A stretch of 64,000 bases of DNA from an uncultured Alphaproteobacteria bacterium. GTDB taxonomy: Bacteria > Pseudomonadota > Alphaproteobacteria > CAAHEQ01 > UBA3637. This document shows, in pieces, positions 26,401-34,290 of the stretch (its first letter is position 1; the number at the start of each line of letters is the position of its first letter). The DNA lies in assembly GCA_944392555.1 (NCBI GenBank), contig CALXWZ010000007.1, positions 22,273 through 86,272 of the forward strand. The letters are read 5' to 3'. Below the pieces are notes generated by a model that had not been told where the DNA came from, ran no database searches, and was given only the letters and a program-made list of their open reading frames with translations. A program made the translations under genes and the position numbers.

Positions 26401-26437
26401 AAACAGCAGACCGAAAAACGTGTGTCTGCTGTTTTTT
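26401..26437 (+). terminator. Bidirectional Rho-independent terminator
   Basis: An 11-bp perfect stem AAACAGCAGAC (26401-26411) with GTCTGCTGTTT (26424-26434), T-run on the plus side and A-run on the left, so it can end both the GT2 gene and the convergent secreted-protein gene. Confidence 0.85.
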
Positions 26438-26454
26438 TATGATTAACAAAATTT

Positions 26455-26784
26455 TTAATCCTCTTCAATCATGATAAGTTCATCAACGATGAGTTCGTTT
26501 GTCGCCGGATCAACCGTATACACAATTTCAACATATTCATTGATGCTCGGCATATTATCTGCCATATCCGACATATCGGATGAATCGGAAGATACTTGTT
26601 GTTTTACATAGTATTTTGTATTGGGGGTTGTTTTCAGCGTTGTCGGCATTGTTGCATTCGGAGCGGTAACTTGGATTTGATCATTTTGCATGGATACAAC
26701 TTTACCCGACATTGTTTCGGCTTGTGCTGAACCCGCCACGATTAACACACTCATTAAAATAGACGGAATCAAAAATTTTTTCAT
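26455..26784 (-). CDS. Small exported protein of unknown function
   Basis: A 109-aa protein with a clear signal peptide (MKKFLIPSILMSVLIVAGSAQA, likely cut after AQA). The mature part of about 87 residues begins with a beta-rich SGKVVSMQNDQIQVT segment, which looks like a small OB- or SH3-like barrel, and ends very acidic (ELIMIEED). Family not recognised. It is divergent from the arginine decarboxylase gene and has GGAGAAACG before its ATG. Confidence 0.75.
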   Translation of the reverse strand: MKKFLIPSILMSVLIVAGSAQAETMSGKVVSMQNDQIQVTAPNATMPTTLKTTPNTKYYVKQQVSSDSSDMSDMADNMPSINEYVEIVYTVDPATNELIVDELIMIEED

Positions 26785-26823
26785 AGCGTTTCTCCTTTTT
26801 TAATCTATCAATACTGAATTTCG

Positions 26824-26838
26824 GAATGTTTTACATTC
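26824..26838. promoter_or_regulatory. Perfect inverted repeat upstream of the small exported protein
   Basis: GAATGT-TTT-ACATTC at 26824-26838, 40 to 54 bases upstream of the ATG at 26784. Position and symmetry suit a dimeric regulator site; no family can be assigned. Confidence 0.35.
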
Positions 26839-26965
26839 AACAAAAACGATATGGGCAAAATAAGATAGAGTCGCAAGCCAGTCAAAAGGATTGATTATCT
26901 TATATTTTTACCCATACTCCCGTTTGTATTTCGTTGATTTTGAGGCAGATATTCTTATATCAAAT

Positions 26966-26990
26966 TTGAAATTGCAATCGTGCAATTCAA
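26966..26990. promoter_or_regulatory. Inverted repeat upstream of the arginine decarboxylase gene
   Basis: TTGAAATTGCA (26966-26976) and TGCAATTCAA (26981-26990) are complementary with one bulged base around ATCG, ending 29 bases before the ATG at 27019. A weak promoter pair TTGATT (26934-26939) and TATATC (26956-26961) lies just upstream, so the repeat would cover the transcript start: a repressor site or 5' leader hairpin. Confidence 0.35.
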
Positions 26991-27018
26991 AAGATTTTTA
27001 TTTGAGAGGAGAATCATT

Positions 27019-27606
27019 ATGACAGTAGGAACAAGGTATCCGACACTTGCATTTCATACCGGCGGTGCCGGACAGGCAGATGACGGTATTCCACCGCAAC
27101 CGTTTGAAACATTTTGTTACGATTCGGCGTTATTGCAAGCCAAGATTCAAGATTTTAACGTTGTGCCGTATACATCCGTTTTACCGCCGGAATTATTCGG
27201 CAACATTGTGCCGGTTGATCAGGTGGCACATACGTTTAAGCATGGTGCCGTTCTGGAAGTGATTATGGCAGGTAACGGCGCTCGCAGAGAAGACCACAAA
27301 GCAATTGCAACGGGTGTCGGAATTGTTTGGGGAAAAGATAAGTCGGGTAAATTTATCGGTGGTTGGGCTGCCGAATATGTGGAATATTTTGATACATATA
27401 TTGATGATGATATCGCTCAAGCACATGCTGAAATGTGGCTCAAAAAATCGCTAAATCATGAGTTGGATATTCGTGGTGTGCAACAGCATTCGGATTTTCA
27501 ATTTTATCACAACTATGTCAATGTAACGCAGGCATTCGGGTACTCTTTAACAGCACTCGGCTTTTTGAATTTTGAATATGCGCCGGCGGTTGAACTTAAA
27601 AAATAA
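27019..27606 (+). CDS. aaxB: Pyruvoyl-dependent arginine decarboxylase, AaxB-like
   Basis: Converts arginine to agmatine and CO2, using a pyruvoyl group made by self-cleavage. The 195-aa product contains [15 protein letters not shown], where the Thr52-Ser53 bond is the expected cleavage site; Ser53 becomes the pyruvoyl group. By recollection the chlamydial AaxB protein is cut at the same residue numbers. The segment [20 protein letters not shown] matches the family's active-site region. Start at 27019 has GAGAGGAGA upstream and an in-frame extension from 26980 is unlikely. A terminator and then an amino-acid antiporter gene follow, so the pair probably exports agmatine and consumes protons. 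Confidence 0.85.
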   Translation: MTVGTRYPTLAFHTGGAGQADDGIPPQPFETFCYDSALLQAKIQDFNVVPYTSVLPPELFGNIVPVDQVAHTFKHGAVLEVIMAGNGARREDHKAIATGVGIVWGKDKSGKFIGGWAAEYVEYFDTYIDDDIAQAHAEMWLKKSLNHELDIRGVQQHSDFQFYHNYVNVTQAFGYSLTALGFLNFEYAPAVELKK

Positions 27607-27614
27607 AGATTATT

Positions 27615-27647
27615 AAAGGATAGAGTTTTCATTCTCTATCCTTTTTT
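27615..27647 (+). terminator. Hairpin terminator or attenuator between aaxB and aaxC
   Basis: An 11-bp stem AAAGGATAGAG (27615-27625) with CTCTATCCTTT (27634-27644) then T. It sits only 24 bases before the antiporter start, so partial read-through would set the ratio of decarboxylase to antiporter. Confidence 0.8.
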
Positions 27648-27671
27648 GTCATGATTGGAAAGGAGAGAGAA

Positions 27672-29180
27672 GTGGCTCAAAAAAAGCAAACAAATTCAAA
27701 ATCTCCCGCGATGTCAACATCCGGTAAATTGGGTGTTTTCGGATTGGCGGCGATTGTGGTCAGTTCCATGATCGGCGGAGGGATTTTTTCGTTGCCACAA
27801 AATATGGCTCAAAGCGCTTCGGCGGGTGCTGTTATTTTGGCGTGGATTATTACGGGATTCGGTATGTATTTTATTGCAAATACATTTCGGATTTTGGCAA
27901 ACGCGCGTCCTGATTTAACAACGGGTATTTACTTATATGCGCGGGCAGGATTCGGCAATTATATGGGATTTAATATCGGATGGAGTTATTGGCTTTGTCA
28001 GATATGCGGAAATGTCGGATATGCCGTGATTACGATGGACGCACTCAATTATTTCTTCCCCGGTGTTTTTACGGGTGGAAACAACCTGTATTCCATTATC
28101 GGCGGTTCCGCGTTAATTTGTTTTTTTAACTTTTTGGTCTTGCGGGGTGTTAAGCAAGCCGCATTAATTAACTTGGTGGTGACGATTGCTAAAATCGTGC
28201 CGTTAGCCTTATTCATTATCATTATTGCCGCCGTATTCAATATGGATAAATTTGATTATGATTTCTGGGGCAAGATGAACGAAATGAAATTGGGTGATCT
28301 TCCGACACAAGTTAAAAATACCATGTTAGTGACATTATGGGCCTTTATCGGTATTGAGGGAGCTGTTGTATTGTCGGGTCGGGCGCAATCGCAGTCAGAT
28401 GTCGGGCGGGCAACCTTAATCGGATTCCTTGGCTGTTTGACTATTTACGTATTGCTCTCTATTTTACCTTTTGGCTTAATGAGTCAACAGCAATTAGCCA
28501 CGATTGCGAATCCGTCAACAGCGGGTGTTTTGGAAAGTGTTGTCGGCAACTGGGGTGCCTGGCTCATGAACGTCGGCGTGATTATTGCGATTTTAGCCAG
28601 TTGGTTATCGTGGACGATGATTGTAGCCGAAATGCCGTATGCCATGGCGCAAAACGGGGCTTTTCCAAAGGTGTTTGCACGTGAAAATAAGGCCGGGTCG
28701 CCAAATGTATCATTGGTGATTACAAGTTTGTTGATGCAACTGGCGATGGTGTTGGTTTATTTTGCGGGAAATGCGTGGAATACAATGCTGTCCATCACGG
28801 GCGTCATGGTGTTGCCGGCGTATTTTATGTCGTGCTTATACTTATGGAAACTTTGTGAGGATAACGAATTTCCGAAAAATATCGGTATCGGCAGATTTAG
28901 TGCGTTGATGACAGGTGTTATCGGCACGATTTATGCAATTTGGCTCATTTACGCCGCCGGACTGGGATATTTATTGATGGCGGTTGTGTTCATTGCGGCA
29001 GGTATTCCGATTTACTTATGGGCACGCCACGAACAAGGGGCTGGTAAAATAGTAGGTGGTAAACAAAATGCGCAACCGATGCGGTATTTTGACGATCCTG
29101 AACGTGCCTTATGCATTGCCATTATTGTAGTGGCCTTGATAGCCATTTATGCGTTTGCGCGTGGATTGATACAGTTGTAA
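27672..29180 (+). CDS. aaxC: APC-family arginine/agmatine antiporter-like permease
   Basis: A 502-aa inner-membrane transporter with about 12 helices. It shows the APC start GVFGLAAIVVSSMIGGGIFSLP with the helix-1 substrate loop, and the basic amino acid/polyamine antiporter subfamily features VTLWAFIGIEGAVVLSGRAQ. Adjacent to the arginine decarboxylase it most likely exchanges arginine for agmatine, as AaxC does in Chlamydia; an arginine/ornithine exchange role is the alternative. GTG at 27672 with AAAGGAGAG is preferred to the upstream ATG at 27651, which lies inside the terminator tail. Confidence 0.82.
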   Translation: MAQKKQTNSKSPAMSTSGKLGVFGLAAIVVSSMIGGGIFSLPQNMAQSASAGAVILAWIITGFGMYFIANTFRILANARPDLTTGIYLYARAGFGNYMGFNIGWSYWLCQICGNVGYAVITMDALNYFFPGVFTGGNNLYSIIGGSALICFFNFLVLRGVKQAALINLVVTIAKIVPLALFIIIIAAVFNMDKFDYDFWGKMNEMKLGDLPTQVKNTMLVTLWAFIGIEGAVVLSGRAQSQSDVGRATLIGFLGCLTIYVLLSILPFGLMSQQQLATIANPSTAGVLESVVGNWGAWLMNVGVIIAILASWLSWTMIVAEMPYAMAQNGAFPKVFARENKAGSPNVSLVITSLLMQLAMVLVYFAGNAWNTMLSITGVMVLPAYFMSCLYLWKLCEDNEFPKNIGIGRFSALMTGVIGTIYAIWLIYAAGLGYLLMAVVFIAAGIPIYLWARHEQGAGKIVGGKQNAQPMRYFDDPERALCIAIIVVALIAIYAFARGLIQL

Positions 29181-29214
29181 ATGTGCAATATATTTGCGAC
29201 TTATCGTTCTTTGC

Positions 29215-29242
29215 AAAACTCCCCGATATGGGGAGTTTTTTT
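29215..29242 (+). terminator. Rho-independent terminator after the antiporter gene
   Basis: AAAACTCCCC (29215-29224) pairs with GGGGAGTTTT (29230-29239) around a five-base loop, followed by T. Confidence 0.9.
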
Positions 29243-29266
29243 GTTTAAAAAAGTTTTTAAAACGAA

Positions 29267-29587
29267 GTGATTTTTTGCGAGGGAAATTTCAGCTGTGCTT
29301 GCAATGAGTTAACGAGTTTAATCGGAGCTCCTCAAAAAGTAGGCGGGAACTTTGATTGTAGTTGGAATCGTTTTGTCAGTTTGCAGGGTGCTCCCGAACA
29401 AGTAGGCGGAGATTTTGACTGTCGTGATTGTTTTCCTTTAAGATCCGTTAAAGGAGCGCCCAGATTACTGGGTGGAAAATTTATTTGTGACGAGAGGCGA
29501 TTAGAAAGTAAGCCTGTATATGAAAATGGCAAACTTAAAGATTCTGCTGTCGTAAAAATAACATCTCCCTTATCCCATGCGCGTTAA
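29267..29587 (+). pseudogene. Fragment of a Cys-containing repeat protein
   Basis: The frame encodes three copies of a repeat of about 22 residues built on GAPxxVGGxFDC followed by a SWNRFVSL-type stretch, similar in rhythm to leucine-rich-like repeats of some bacterial and phage proteins. It opens with a GTG in mid-repeat, three codons after a stop and directly after a terminator, without a ribosome site or signal peptide. It therefore looks like the 3' remnant of a longer gene. A short functional gene is possible but less likely. Confidence 0.45.
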
Positions 29588-29718
29588 ATATCGTTAAGCG
29601 TATGTTGTTCCTTCTTTGAAAGTCGCCCTGGAAACAGAGTGACTGATTGAAATTAAATTGGTTGCGTATGATTAAAAGGCAATATCATATTTTTTTGCCA
29701 TCCTTAAAAAAAAAGTGC

Positions 29719-29749
29719 TTGACTTAGAGTCAACTCTAAAATTTATGCT
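29719..29749 (+). promoter_or_regulatory. MerR-type promoter and operator of the CMD-cupin gene
   Basis: TTGACT (29719-29724) and TATGCT (29744-29749) are 19 bases apart, the overlong spacing typical of promoters activated by MerR-family regulators. The spacer holds a perfect palindrome TTAGAGT-CA-ACTCTAA (29724-29739). Both features match the operator class seen with stress-responsive MerR relatives. No merR-type gene is in the window. Confidence 0.75.
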
Positions 29750-29800
29750 GGCTCTTGTCGGATAAATCTGAAATAGATATTAAGACAAGGAGAGAAAATC

Positions 29801-30856
29801 ATGCATTGCAAATTAACAAAATATATCATAGCGTTCTTATTAACAATATCTTGTTTAAATGCTTACGGAAAGGAGACGGAAATGACTGTATTAACTCCAA
29901 AGCAAGAAAATATTGTGCGTGTATCCGCTACGGCGGCACAAGGCAATCAAACGAGCTTAAAGTCGGCATTATCGGATAGTTTGGATGCCCGTATTCCGCC
30001 GGCAGAGTTAAAAGAAATTTTAGTGCAGGTTTATGCATATTGCGGTTTCCCGCGCAGTTTAAACGCCTTAAATACTTTGATGTCGGTTTTGAAAGAAAAA
30101 GGATATCAAAAAACCGAAAATAATCACGAGTCTGCCGTATTGGCGACAAATAGTTTGGAACGTGGCACTCAAAATCAAACAAAACTCGTCGGGCAAGAAG
30201 TCAAAGGCGAATTATTTGAATTTGCGCCTGCGATTGATGCTTTTTTGAAAGCTCATTTGTTCGGTGATATTTTTGAACGGGATACGCTTGATTGGCAAAC
30301 GCGCGAAGTGGCAACAATCGCCATGCTTGCGGTAACGGAGGGTGTTGAAAGTCAATTAAATTCGCATATTGCTATCGGGCAACATAATGGTTTGACATCG
30401 GCTCAAACAGATGCCATTATCGCACTTGCACGCCAAACAACCACTCCGCCACAACTCAGCGCATTTCCGTTGGGTAAACCAAACGATGCGTATGCACAAT
30501 ACTTTTCAGGACGCTCTTGGCTTGCGCCGTTGAGTCAAAATAAAGAACTGAATGTGCCCGTTGCGAATGTAACATTTGAACCGGGGTGCCGAAATAATTG
30601 GCATAGCCATACCGGCGGACAAGTGTTGATTGCCGTGGGCGGTGTCGGTTATTATCAAGAACGCGGGCAGAAAGCGCGTCGGTTAGTGGCGGGCGATGTT
30701 GTGGAAATTCCGGCAAATGTGGAACATTGGCACGGGGCTGCTCCCGATAGTTGGTTTGCGCATTTAGCCGTAGAGGCAAATCCGCAGACAAACAAAAATA
30801 CATGGCTGGAACCTGTTTCCGATGCCGAATATGCGAAGGCAACCGCTCAAAAATAA
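29801..30856 (+). CDS. Carboxymuconolactone decarboxylase-like / cupin fusion protein
   Basis: A 351-aa protein. After a hydrophobic N-terminus that could act as a signal peptide (about residues 1-23) come two CMD/AhpD-type helical segments (residues about 35-130 and 140-225, the first with VYAYCGFPRSLNALNTL, the second with DWQTREVATIAMLAV), then a cupin barrel (about residues 250-335) with metal-ligand pattern WHSHTGGQVLIAVGG and EIPANVEHWHG. Proteins of this kind act on reactive carbonyl or peroxide compounds; the reaction is unknown. An internal ATG at 29882 has its own AAAGGAG, so a cytoplasmic form lacking the signal segment is possible. Confidence 0.82.
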   Translation: MHCKLTKYIIAFLLTISCLNAYGKETEMTVLTPKQENIVRVSATAAQGNQTSLKSALSDSLDARIPPAELKEILVQVYAYCGFPRSLNALNTLMSVLKEKGYQKTENNHESAVLATNSLERGTQNQTKLVGQEVKGELFEFAPAIDAFLKAHLFGDIFERDTLDWQTREVATIAMLAVTEGVESQLNSHIAIGQHNGLTSAQTDAIIALARQTTTPPQLSAFPLGKPNDAYAQYFSGRSWLAPLSQNKELNVPVANVTFEPGCRNNWHSHTGGQVLIAVGGVGYYQERGQKARRLVAGDVVEIPANVEHWHGAAPDSWFAHLAVEANPQTNKNTWLEPVSDAEYAKATAQK

Positions 30857-30885
30857 TATCAAGTTATTTGATATATCTTTATAAA

Positions 30886-30912
30886 AACCCCGCTATTTCG
30901 GCGGGGCTTTTT
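30886..30912 (+). terminator. Rho-independent terminator
   Basis: CCCCGC (30888-30893) pairs with GCGGGG (30901-30906), flanked by an A-run on the left and CTTTTT on the right. It can serve the CMD-cupin gene and, on the opposite strand, the sulfotransferase gene that ends at 30949. Confidence 0.8.
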
Positions 30913-30948
30913 CGGAAAGAAAAATTTTATTCCATTCGCTAAAAATGC

Positions 30949-32475
30949 TTATTCGTTCGGATAAAACGAAAAGTCTTCTGCGCGGTAATACCATGATTCA
31001 CCGCCACGGTAGACACTTGCCTGAAATAGAATATCATGCGAATCTAAATCAAATCGTGTGAGTAACCCATAAGAAATGCCGCTTTGATTCTTATCGGGCA
31101 CATCGGAAACATATACAATCACTTCGTCTTTATCCGGCTGATAAACAACAGATGAAGCAGCAGATGATTGCACCCCTAAATCTTGTTTCCATATTTGTTT
31201 GACTGTTTTATTTTTTTCGTTCACAAAGAATACCGAAGCATGAGCATGAACGGATGACACAACTTTTGAATCATAAATTGGACCGGAGTTATCAAAAATG
31301 CTGAATATACCGTTGCCGACAATGGCTGCATGATGGGTTTTCGTTGGCCACTTAAAGGAATCATTGGCTTCCTCGCCTTTTTGGAAGAGGGGTGAATAAG
31401 GTTTATCATTTTTATCAACCGCAACCAAAACTTTATCGGAAATAGCAGGGCCTTTGCCATCTCGACCCGAACGATTATAGCCTTTGTTCGGCCCGAATAC
31501 CCAAATCAATTTTTTTGTTTTTTCATCAATTTTAACCATACCCGTGTGGCGACACGAAACAATAATACTTTTATCGGATGAGTCGTAATCAACGGCGTTA
31601 ATATGGCACCAATCATTTGCCCCAAAATCTTTTTGATCAGCGGGAATAATAACGGATCTATTCGGATTTAAAATTTCGGCAAGATCAATTTTATTAACCA
31701 TTTCCCCTGTATGATAATCCAGTTCAATCACAAAATCACGATGCGTTTTTTCTTCTTTCCCGTTTATCAAGGCGGTTGTGTCGGCAAAGCTACCAATTAC
31801 TAAAAAATTACCGTTGGGTTTTTGTCCGATACCGTGTGTGAATGAGATAAATCCTTTGGGATAATCGTAATGCTTTAACTCTTTCCCCAGCATGGAATAA
31901 CGTGTGAGTCCGCCAATACGGGATTCGGAAATAAATTCATTCCCCATCCAATATAAAAGTCCATCGTTTGCATTAAAAGAGAGGCGAATCCAGCCTTGTT
32001 CATCAAAAACGAGTCCGTCATATAAAAAATAATATTTTGCTTTGTTATCCTCTTTTCTCAATACATTGATGAGTGCGGCTTTACTGATTTTTTCCGTGAG
32101 AATATCAACCTTTTTTGTTTTGTTTGTGCCGTTGATAAAATTGATGGTTAATGAAATATGATTGTTATAATCGGGGTATAAACCCAAAACGGGTATGAAA
32201 TGTTTTGTTGTGGGTGTTGAAAAGGTATGCACAATATCTGTTGCTCCGTCTCGGCCCTGAATGTGGAGCGTGACGGTTGCAGGTTGCGTTGTGTTGAATG
32301 TTATGAGCGCCGAGAGCGGATTGCGTTTATAGGGATTAACGGTTGTAACAAAGTTTTGAATAAATCCGGTTGGTTTCGGCGTCTGGAAAAAATGAGTTAA
32401 GGTGGCGAAGCTGACTATGAATGTAGTCACATAAACAAAAACTGCCGTAAAAAATAAGATATATTTTTTTTTCAT
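30949..32475 (-). CDS. assT: Aryl-sulfate sulfotransferase (AssT family)
   Basis: Transfers sulfate from aryl sulfates to phenolic acceptors in the periplasm without PAPS. The 508-aa protein has an N-terminal membrane or signal segment (about residues 5-28), a beta-sandwich with NPLSALITFNTT, and a six-bladed propeller with the active-site motifs DWCHINAVDYD, IIVSCRHTGMVKID and THHAAIVGNGIFSIFDN, which carry the conserved His and Arg residues. Two Cys lie in the propeller motifs. Start at 32475 has CGGAGA upstream and overlaps the preceding gene by four bases (ATGA). The dedicated DsbL/DsbI partners of enterobacteria are not adjacent. Confidence 0.85.
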   Translation of the reverse strand: MKKKYILFFTAVFVYVTTFIVSFATLTHFFQTPKPTGFIQNFVTTVNPYKRNPLSALITFNTTQPATVTLHIQGRDGATDIVHTFSTPTTKHFIPVLGLYPDYNNHISLTINFINGTNKTKKVDILTEKISKAALINVLRKEDNKAKYYFLYDGLVFDEQGWIRLSFNANDGLLYWMGNEFISESRIGGLTRYSMLGKELKHYDYPKGFISFTHGIGQKPNGNFLVIGSFADTTALINGKEEKTHRDFVIELDYHTGEMVNKIDLAEILNPNRSVIIPADQKDFGANDWCHINAVDYDSSDKSIIVSCRHTGMVKIDEKTKKLIWVFGPNKGYNRSGRDGKGPAISDKVLVAVDKNDKPYSPLFQKGEEANDSFKWPTKTHHAAIVGNGIFSIFDNSGPIYDSKVVSSVHAHASVFFVNEKNKTVKQIWKQDLGVQSSAASSVVYQPDKDEVIVYVSDVPDKNQSGISYGLLTRFDLDSHDILFQASVYRGGESWYYRAEDFSFYPNE

Positions 32476-33107
32476 TTTTTCTCCGTTTGAATGCATAACG
32501 CTTGATTCGTTGCGTTGTTCTCTTGTGATGTATAATAAATCGTCCCATCATTTAAATCCGTATAATAGGCATCTGTGGTATTTTCTTTTGCTTCTAACCA
32601 AAAAAATAATTTATATCCGAATACTTCTTGCAGGGCGCTTAATATTTCCGTATCTAAACAACCGATACCCGTGTCGTCGCAATTAAAATCTTGTCGTGAT
32701 GCAAGGCGGTATCCTTCTCCGATAGAACGGCAAAAAGAAACGGCATTTGCGTGTGTTAAGAGTGAATCGGATAAGATAAATGTTTTTGCTTGACTGAATA
32801 CGGGTCCTCGTCCGATTAACGGGAAACAATTTTTGATATGCGCCTTTGGAAAAACGGCACAAAACTCTCCGGCGGGACAAGTATTATCATCAGCACATTT
32901 TCCGGTTGTGGCAATGGTGCAATATCTGCCCGTCGCTTCTTTGGGATTATGACACGTGCACGCCCCCATATAAGTGCTACCCTCGCCGTTAAGGCATAAG
33001 TCGGGATCATACGGTGTATTATTAAATACGCAGGCACCCTGAGCCGAAAAGGAGCTGAATAAGAGCAAAAAAAATCCAAACACTAACCCATATTTTGAAA
33101 AAAACAT
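32472..33107 (-). CDS. Cys-rich exported protein, function unknown
   Basis: A protein of about 211 aa with a signal peptide (KYGLVFGFFLLLFSSFSAQGA). The mature protein opens with a Cys-rich EGF-like stretch of about 80 residues (ACTCHNPKEATGRYCTIA, DDNTCPAGEFCAVF), then a C-terminal region with SFCRSIGEGYRLASRQDF and LFFWLEAKENT, reminiscent of the small domains that follow EGF-like repeats in surface proteins of gut alphaproteobacteria. Two start codons in tandem (33110, 33107) follow AAAGGAT; the second has better spacing. Translationally coupled to assT, suggesting joint action at the cell surface or in the periplasm. Confidence 0.72.
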   Translation of the reverse strand: MFFSKYGLVFGFFLLLFSSFSAQGACVFNNTPYDPDLCLNGEGSTYMGACTCHNPKEATGRYCTIATTGKCADDNTCPAGEFCAVFPKAHIKNCFPLIGRGPVFSQAKTFILSDSLLTHANAVSFCRSIGEGYRLASRQDFNCDDTGIGCLDTEILSALQEVFGYKLFFWLEAKENTTDAYYTDLNDGTIYYTSQENNATNQALCIQTEKK

Positions 33108-33244
33108 CATTTATCCTTTCGCATTATCGGCAAATGTATCATTAATCTCCCAAAATATCAAACACAAAAGAGAATGGCTTTTATGTTTTACGCCTTATTA
33201 TGTTCTATCGGCAGTTGTTTGCAGTGACGTCATAATACCCAGCA

Positions 33245-34237
33245 TTATTCGGAACGCAAAGGTCTATCCAGCAGTTTTTTCATTGCGTCCTTAATCGGTT
33301 CTTCATGATAAATAATGGATTCCACTGCCGAACATATCGGTAATTCCACTTGTAATTGACGTGCCCGTTTCATAATGGAAGAAGCCGTTGCTACGCCTTC
33401 AACCGTTTTCGTGCAATGCTCCAAAACGGGTTTTGCCCAGCCGGCTTGCCCGACCTCATAGCCGAACGAATAATTGCGTGATTGATGACTGTTTGCCGTC
33501 AGCATTAAATCACCGATACCGGAAAGACCCAGTACACTGTCTTTTTTTCCGCCGATTGCCATTGCAAAGCGTGACATTTCTGCCAATCCTCGCGTTAATA
33601 ACGCCGCACGTGCATTATCGCCGAAATCGCACCCGTCGGAAATGCCCGAGGCAATCGCCAATACGTTTTTCATGGCTCCGCATACTTGCGGTGTGATTAA
33701 ATCCGGCGCCGAATAAGGACGGAAATAATCCGTTTTCATAAATCGGCAAACACGTTCCGCCAACATTTGCGAATCTGAAGCAATCGTAACGGCGGTTGGG
33801 TGTTCTTTGGCAACTTCTGCGGCGAATCCCGGACCCGATAAAACAACCAACGGTGTTTGCGGACGAATTTCCTGCACGATTTCGCTCATCAACATTCCCG
33901 TGCTGAGTTCAATGCCTTTGGCGCATAAAACAACAGGTGTAACGGTTTTTAAGTGGGGCGCCATTTGTTCAAAAACGGAGCGTGTAAATTGAGCAGGCGC
34001 AACAAGCAAAACACAATCCGCCCATTCTAAAACCGACCTCATATCATTGGTTGCTTCAATGGCTTCGGGTAATTGAGCAATCGGTAAAAAAGCAGTGCGA
34101 TGAGAGGTGTTGATTTCTTGCACCGTTTCTTCCTCTCTTGCCCATAAGCGAACGTTATTGCCGGCTTTAGATGCCGTCATGGCAAGTGCCGTCCCCCAGG
34201 CTCCCGCACCGATTACTCCGATATTTGTTTTTAGCAT
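33245..34237 (-). CDS. gpsA: Glycerol-3-phosphate dehydrogenase [NAD(P)+]
   Basis: Makes sn-glycerol 3-phosphate from dihydroxyacetone phosphate for phospholipid synthesis. The 330-aa protein has the Rossmann start NIGVIGAGAWGTALAM, the VVLCAKGIELSTG and LSGPGFAAEVAKEHPTAV motifs and the catalytic-Lys region PQVCGAMKNVLAIASGI, with LGLSGIGDLMLT further on. GGAGACAAAGT precedes the ATG. The acyltransferase fusion gene ends 53 bases upstream on the same strand, so the two form a phospholipid operon. Confidence 0.96.
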   Translation of the reverse strand: MLKTNIGVIGAGAWGTALAMTASKAGNNVRLWAREEETVQEINTSHRTAFLPIAQLPEAIEATNDMRSVLEWADCVLLVAPAQFTRSVFEQMAPHLKTVTPVVLCAKGIELSTGMLMSEIVQEIRPQTPLVVLSGPGFAAEVAKEHPTAVTIASDSQMLAERVCRFMKTDYFRPYSAPDLITPQVCGAMKNVLAIASGISDGCDFGDNARAALLTRGLAEMSRFAMAIGGKKDSVLGLSGIGDLMLTANSHQSRNYSFGYEVGQAGWAKPVLEHCTKTVEGVATASSIMKRARQLQVELPICSAVESIIYHEEPIKDAMKKLLDRPLRSE

Positions 34238-34290
34238 ACTTTGTCTCCTTTTGCTCTTAATTTCTTCTTTTTCTTTTTGGCATTTTGCAC

